64,000 bases of DNA from an uncultured Pelagibacteraceae bacterium. GTDB lineage: Bacteria > Pseudomonadota > Alphaproteobacteria > Pelagibacterales > Pelagibacteraceae. Both the position numbers and the translations under genes were made by a program. The stretch spans positions 44,111 through 108,110 of the forward strand of contig CACHMJ010000002.1 of the NCBI GenBank assembly GCA_902580895.1, written 5' to 3'. Below are positions 63,329 to 64,000 of this stretch, in pieces (position 1 is the first letter of the stretch; the number at the start of each line of letters is the position of its first letter). Under the pieces are notes generated by a model. It was not told where the DNA came from and did not search any database. It worked only from the letters and a program-made list of their open reading frames with translations.

Positions 63329-64000
63329 TTAATAATCTTTCAGTTTTGAACCTCTACCTAAGTAGCTTTCAATTACTCTTTCATCTTTTTTTGCATCCTC
63401 CACTGAACCTTCAAATAAAACTGATCCCTCTGCCATGACAATAACTGGATCACATAATCTTCCAATAAAATCCATATCATGTTCAATCATACAAAAGGTA
63501 TAGCCTTTTTCTTTGTTTAATTTTTCAATAGCTGTCCCTAAATCTTTCAACAAAGTTCTATTTACGCCTGCACCAACCTCATCTAACAAGACTAATTTAG
63601 CCTCTACCATCATAGTCCGCCCTAATTCTAATAGTTTTTTTTGTCCTCCAGATAAGTTTCCAGCTAGTTCATTTTTTAAATGACTTAAATTAAGAAAATT
63701 TACTACTTCCATTGCTTTTTCTTTTATTTGAGTTTCTTCTTTTTCAACTAGATTTATAAACCATTCAACTAATCTAGGCTTTAACAAAGCATTCATTAAC
63801 TTTTCTCCCGATTGATTACCTGGTACCATCATCAAATTTTCTAATACTGATAAATTTGTAAATTCATGTGCTATTTGAAAAGTTCTTAGCAATCCTTTTG
63901 AAAATAATTCATAAGAAGGAACGTCAGTAATGTTTTCATTATTAAATAGAACACTTCCAGCAGATGATTTCAAATTTCCAGCAATCAAATTAAATAAGGT
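63329..64000 (-). CDS. livG: LIV-type ABC transporter ATP-binding protein (LivG-like), 5' end beyond window
   Basis: C-terminal 223 residues of a LivG-type ATPase. The frame is open to the right edge; the first residues seen are TLFNLIAGNLKSSAG, which follow directly on Walker A in homologues, so about 35-40 N-terminal residues lie outside. The signature is LSGGQKKLLELGRTMM, Walker B LVLLDEVGAGVN (V where most have P), and the H-loop IEHDMDFIGRL. The segment with VEWFINLVEKEE is encoded by a repeat shared with livM of the same operon. Confidence 0.9.
   Translation of the reverse strand, partial: TLFNLIAGNLKSSAGSVLFNNENITDVPSYELFSKGLLRTFQIAHEFTNLSVLENLMMVPGNQSGEKLMNALLKPRLVEWFINLVEKEETQIKEKAMEVVNFLNLSHLKNELAGNLSGGQKKLLELGRTMMVEAKLVLLDEVGAGVNRTLLKDLGTAIEKLNKEKGYTFCMIEHDMDFIGRLCDPVIVMAEGSVLFEGSVEDAKKDERVIESYLGRGSKLKDY
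63740..63766. repeat. 27-base exact repeat, copy 2 (in livG)
   Basis: This copy is identical to 60877-60903. It is in the same coding frame on the minus strand and encodes the same residues (EWFINLVEK) in the helical domain of the ATPase. The neighbouring bases are unrelated to those of copy 1. Confidence 0.9.

Noticed and set aside
1..64000. CRISPR arrays, insertion sequences, prophage or integrase genes
   Set aside because: No regularly spaced repeats, no transposase, integrase or phage-like protein in any frame; gene content is chromosomal throughout.

Overview
This is a very AT-rich, extremely compact bacterial chromosome window. It has short or overlapping gene junctions, few recognisable Shine-Dalgarno sites, and almost no non-coding DNA. 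Gene content and order (hda-DUF2066-purMN; lptFGD-surA-pdxA-rsmA; gmk-acpP-fabG-fabD; rpsF-rpsR-rplI-dnaB), the strong A/T codon bias, lysine/asparagine-rich proteins and a tandem glycine riboswitch on gcvT point to an alphaproteobacterium of the SAR11 clade (Candidatus Pelagibacter or a close relative). The strain cannot be named from the sequence alone. I see no rRNA, tRNA, CRISPR array, insertion sequence, prophage or other mobile element.

Layout. 1-6825: aspS (3' end off the window), hda, a DUF2066 protein, purM-purN, ndk, pepA. 6886-14078: one tightly overlapping operon for the LPS export bridge and outer-membrane biogenesis (lptF, lptG, lptD, surA) plus pdxA and rsmA. 14067-16659: gmk and fatty-acid genes acpP, fabG, fabD. 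16747-19329: ribosomal proteins bS6, bS18, bL9 and the DnaB helicase. 19350-27387: an MMPL/RND exporter, cvpA, purF, a PhnZ-like HD protein, glutathione synthesis (gshA, gshB) and a DMT exporter. 27446-33324: an MFS carrier, cmk, a coiled-coil protein, a glycine amidinotransferase paired with a DMT exporter, a NifU-like scaffold and an HPP membrane protein. 33329-38454: a complete LIV-type ABC importer. 38858-40057: NAD-dependent formate dehydrogenase. 40146-48990: a redox and lipid region (MsrA, SelO, a DAO-family oxidase, TspO, an SDR, a TIGR03643 protein, glutaredoxin, a DUF3833 lipoprotein, a Cfa-like methyltransferase, DUF1365, an FAD oxidoreductase). 48994-53512: gcvT-gcvH-gcvP behind the tandem glycine riboswitch. 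53538-58853: 5-oxoprolinase PxpABC, two DMT exporters, a TPR protein and TerC. 58929-64000: a second LIV-type importer with its binding protein convergent to the permease/ATPase operon.

How the parts fit. Much of the accessory content concerns glycine, C1 units, small amino-acid derivatives and redox state: glycine cleavage, formate oxidation, glutathione synthesis, 5-oxoproline recycling and arginine:glycine amidinotransfer. Three of the four DMT permeases abut or overlap such a metabolic gene. The fatty-acid modification cassette (FAD oxidoreductase-DUF1365-Cfa-DUF3833) follows gcvP by a few bases on the same strand, so it may be read from the glycine-riboswitch transcript.

The least expected things seen are: (i) that possible riboswitch-linked lipid cassette; (ii) tiny single-helix ORFs at the 3' ends of both LIV operons; (iii) a 27-base exact repeat encoding the same nine residues in a permease and an ATPase of one transporter; and (iv) a hairpin leader with a mini-ORF upstream of the TIGR03643 gene.
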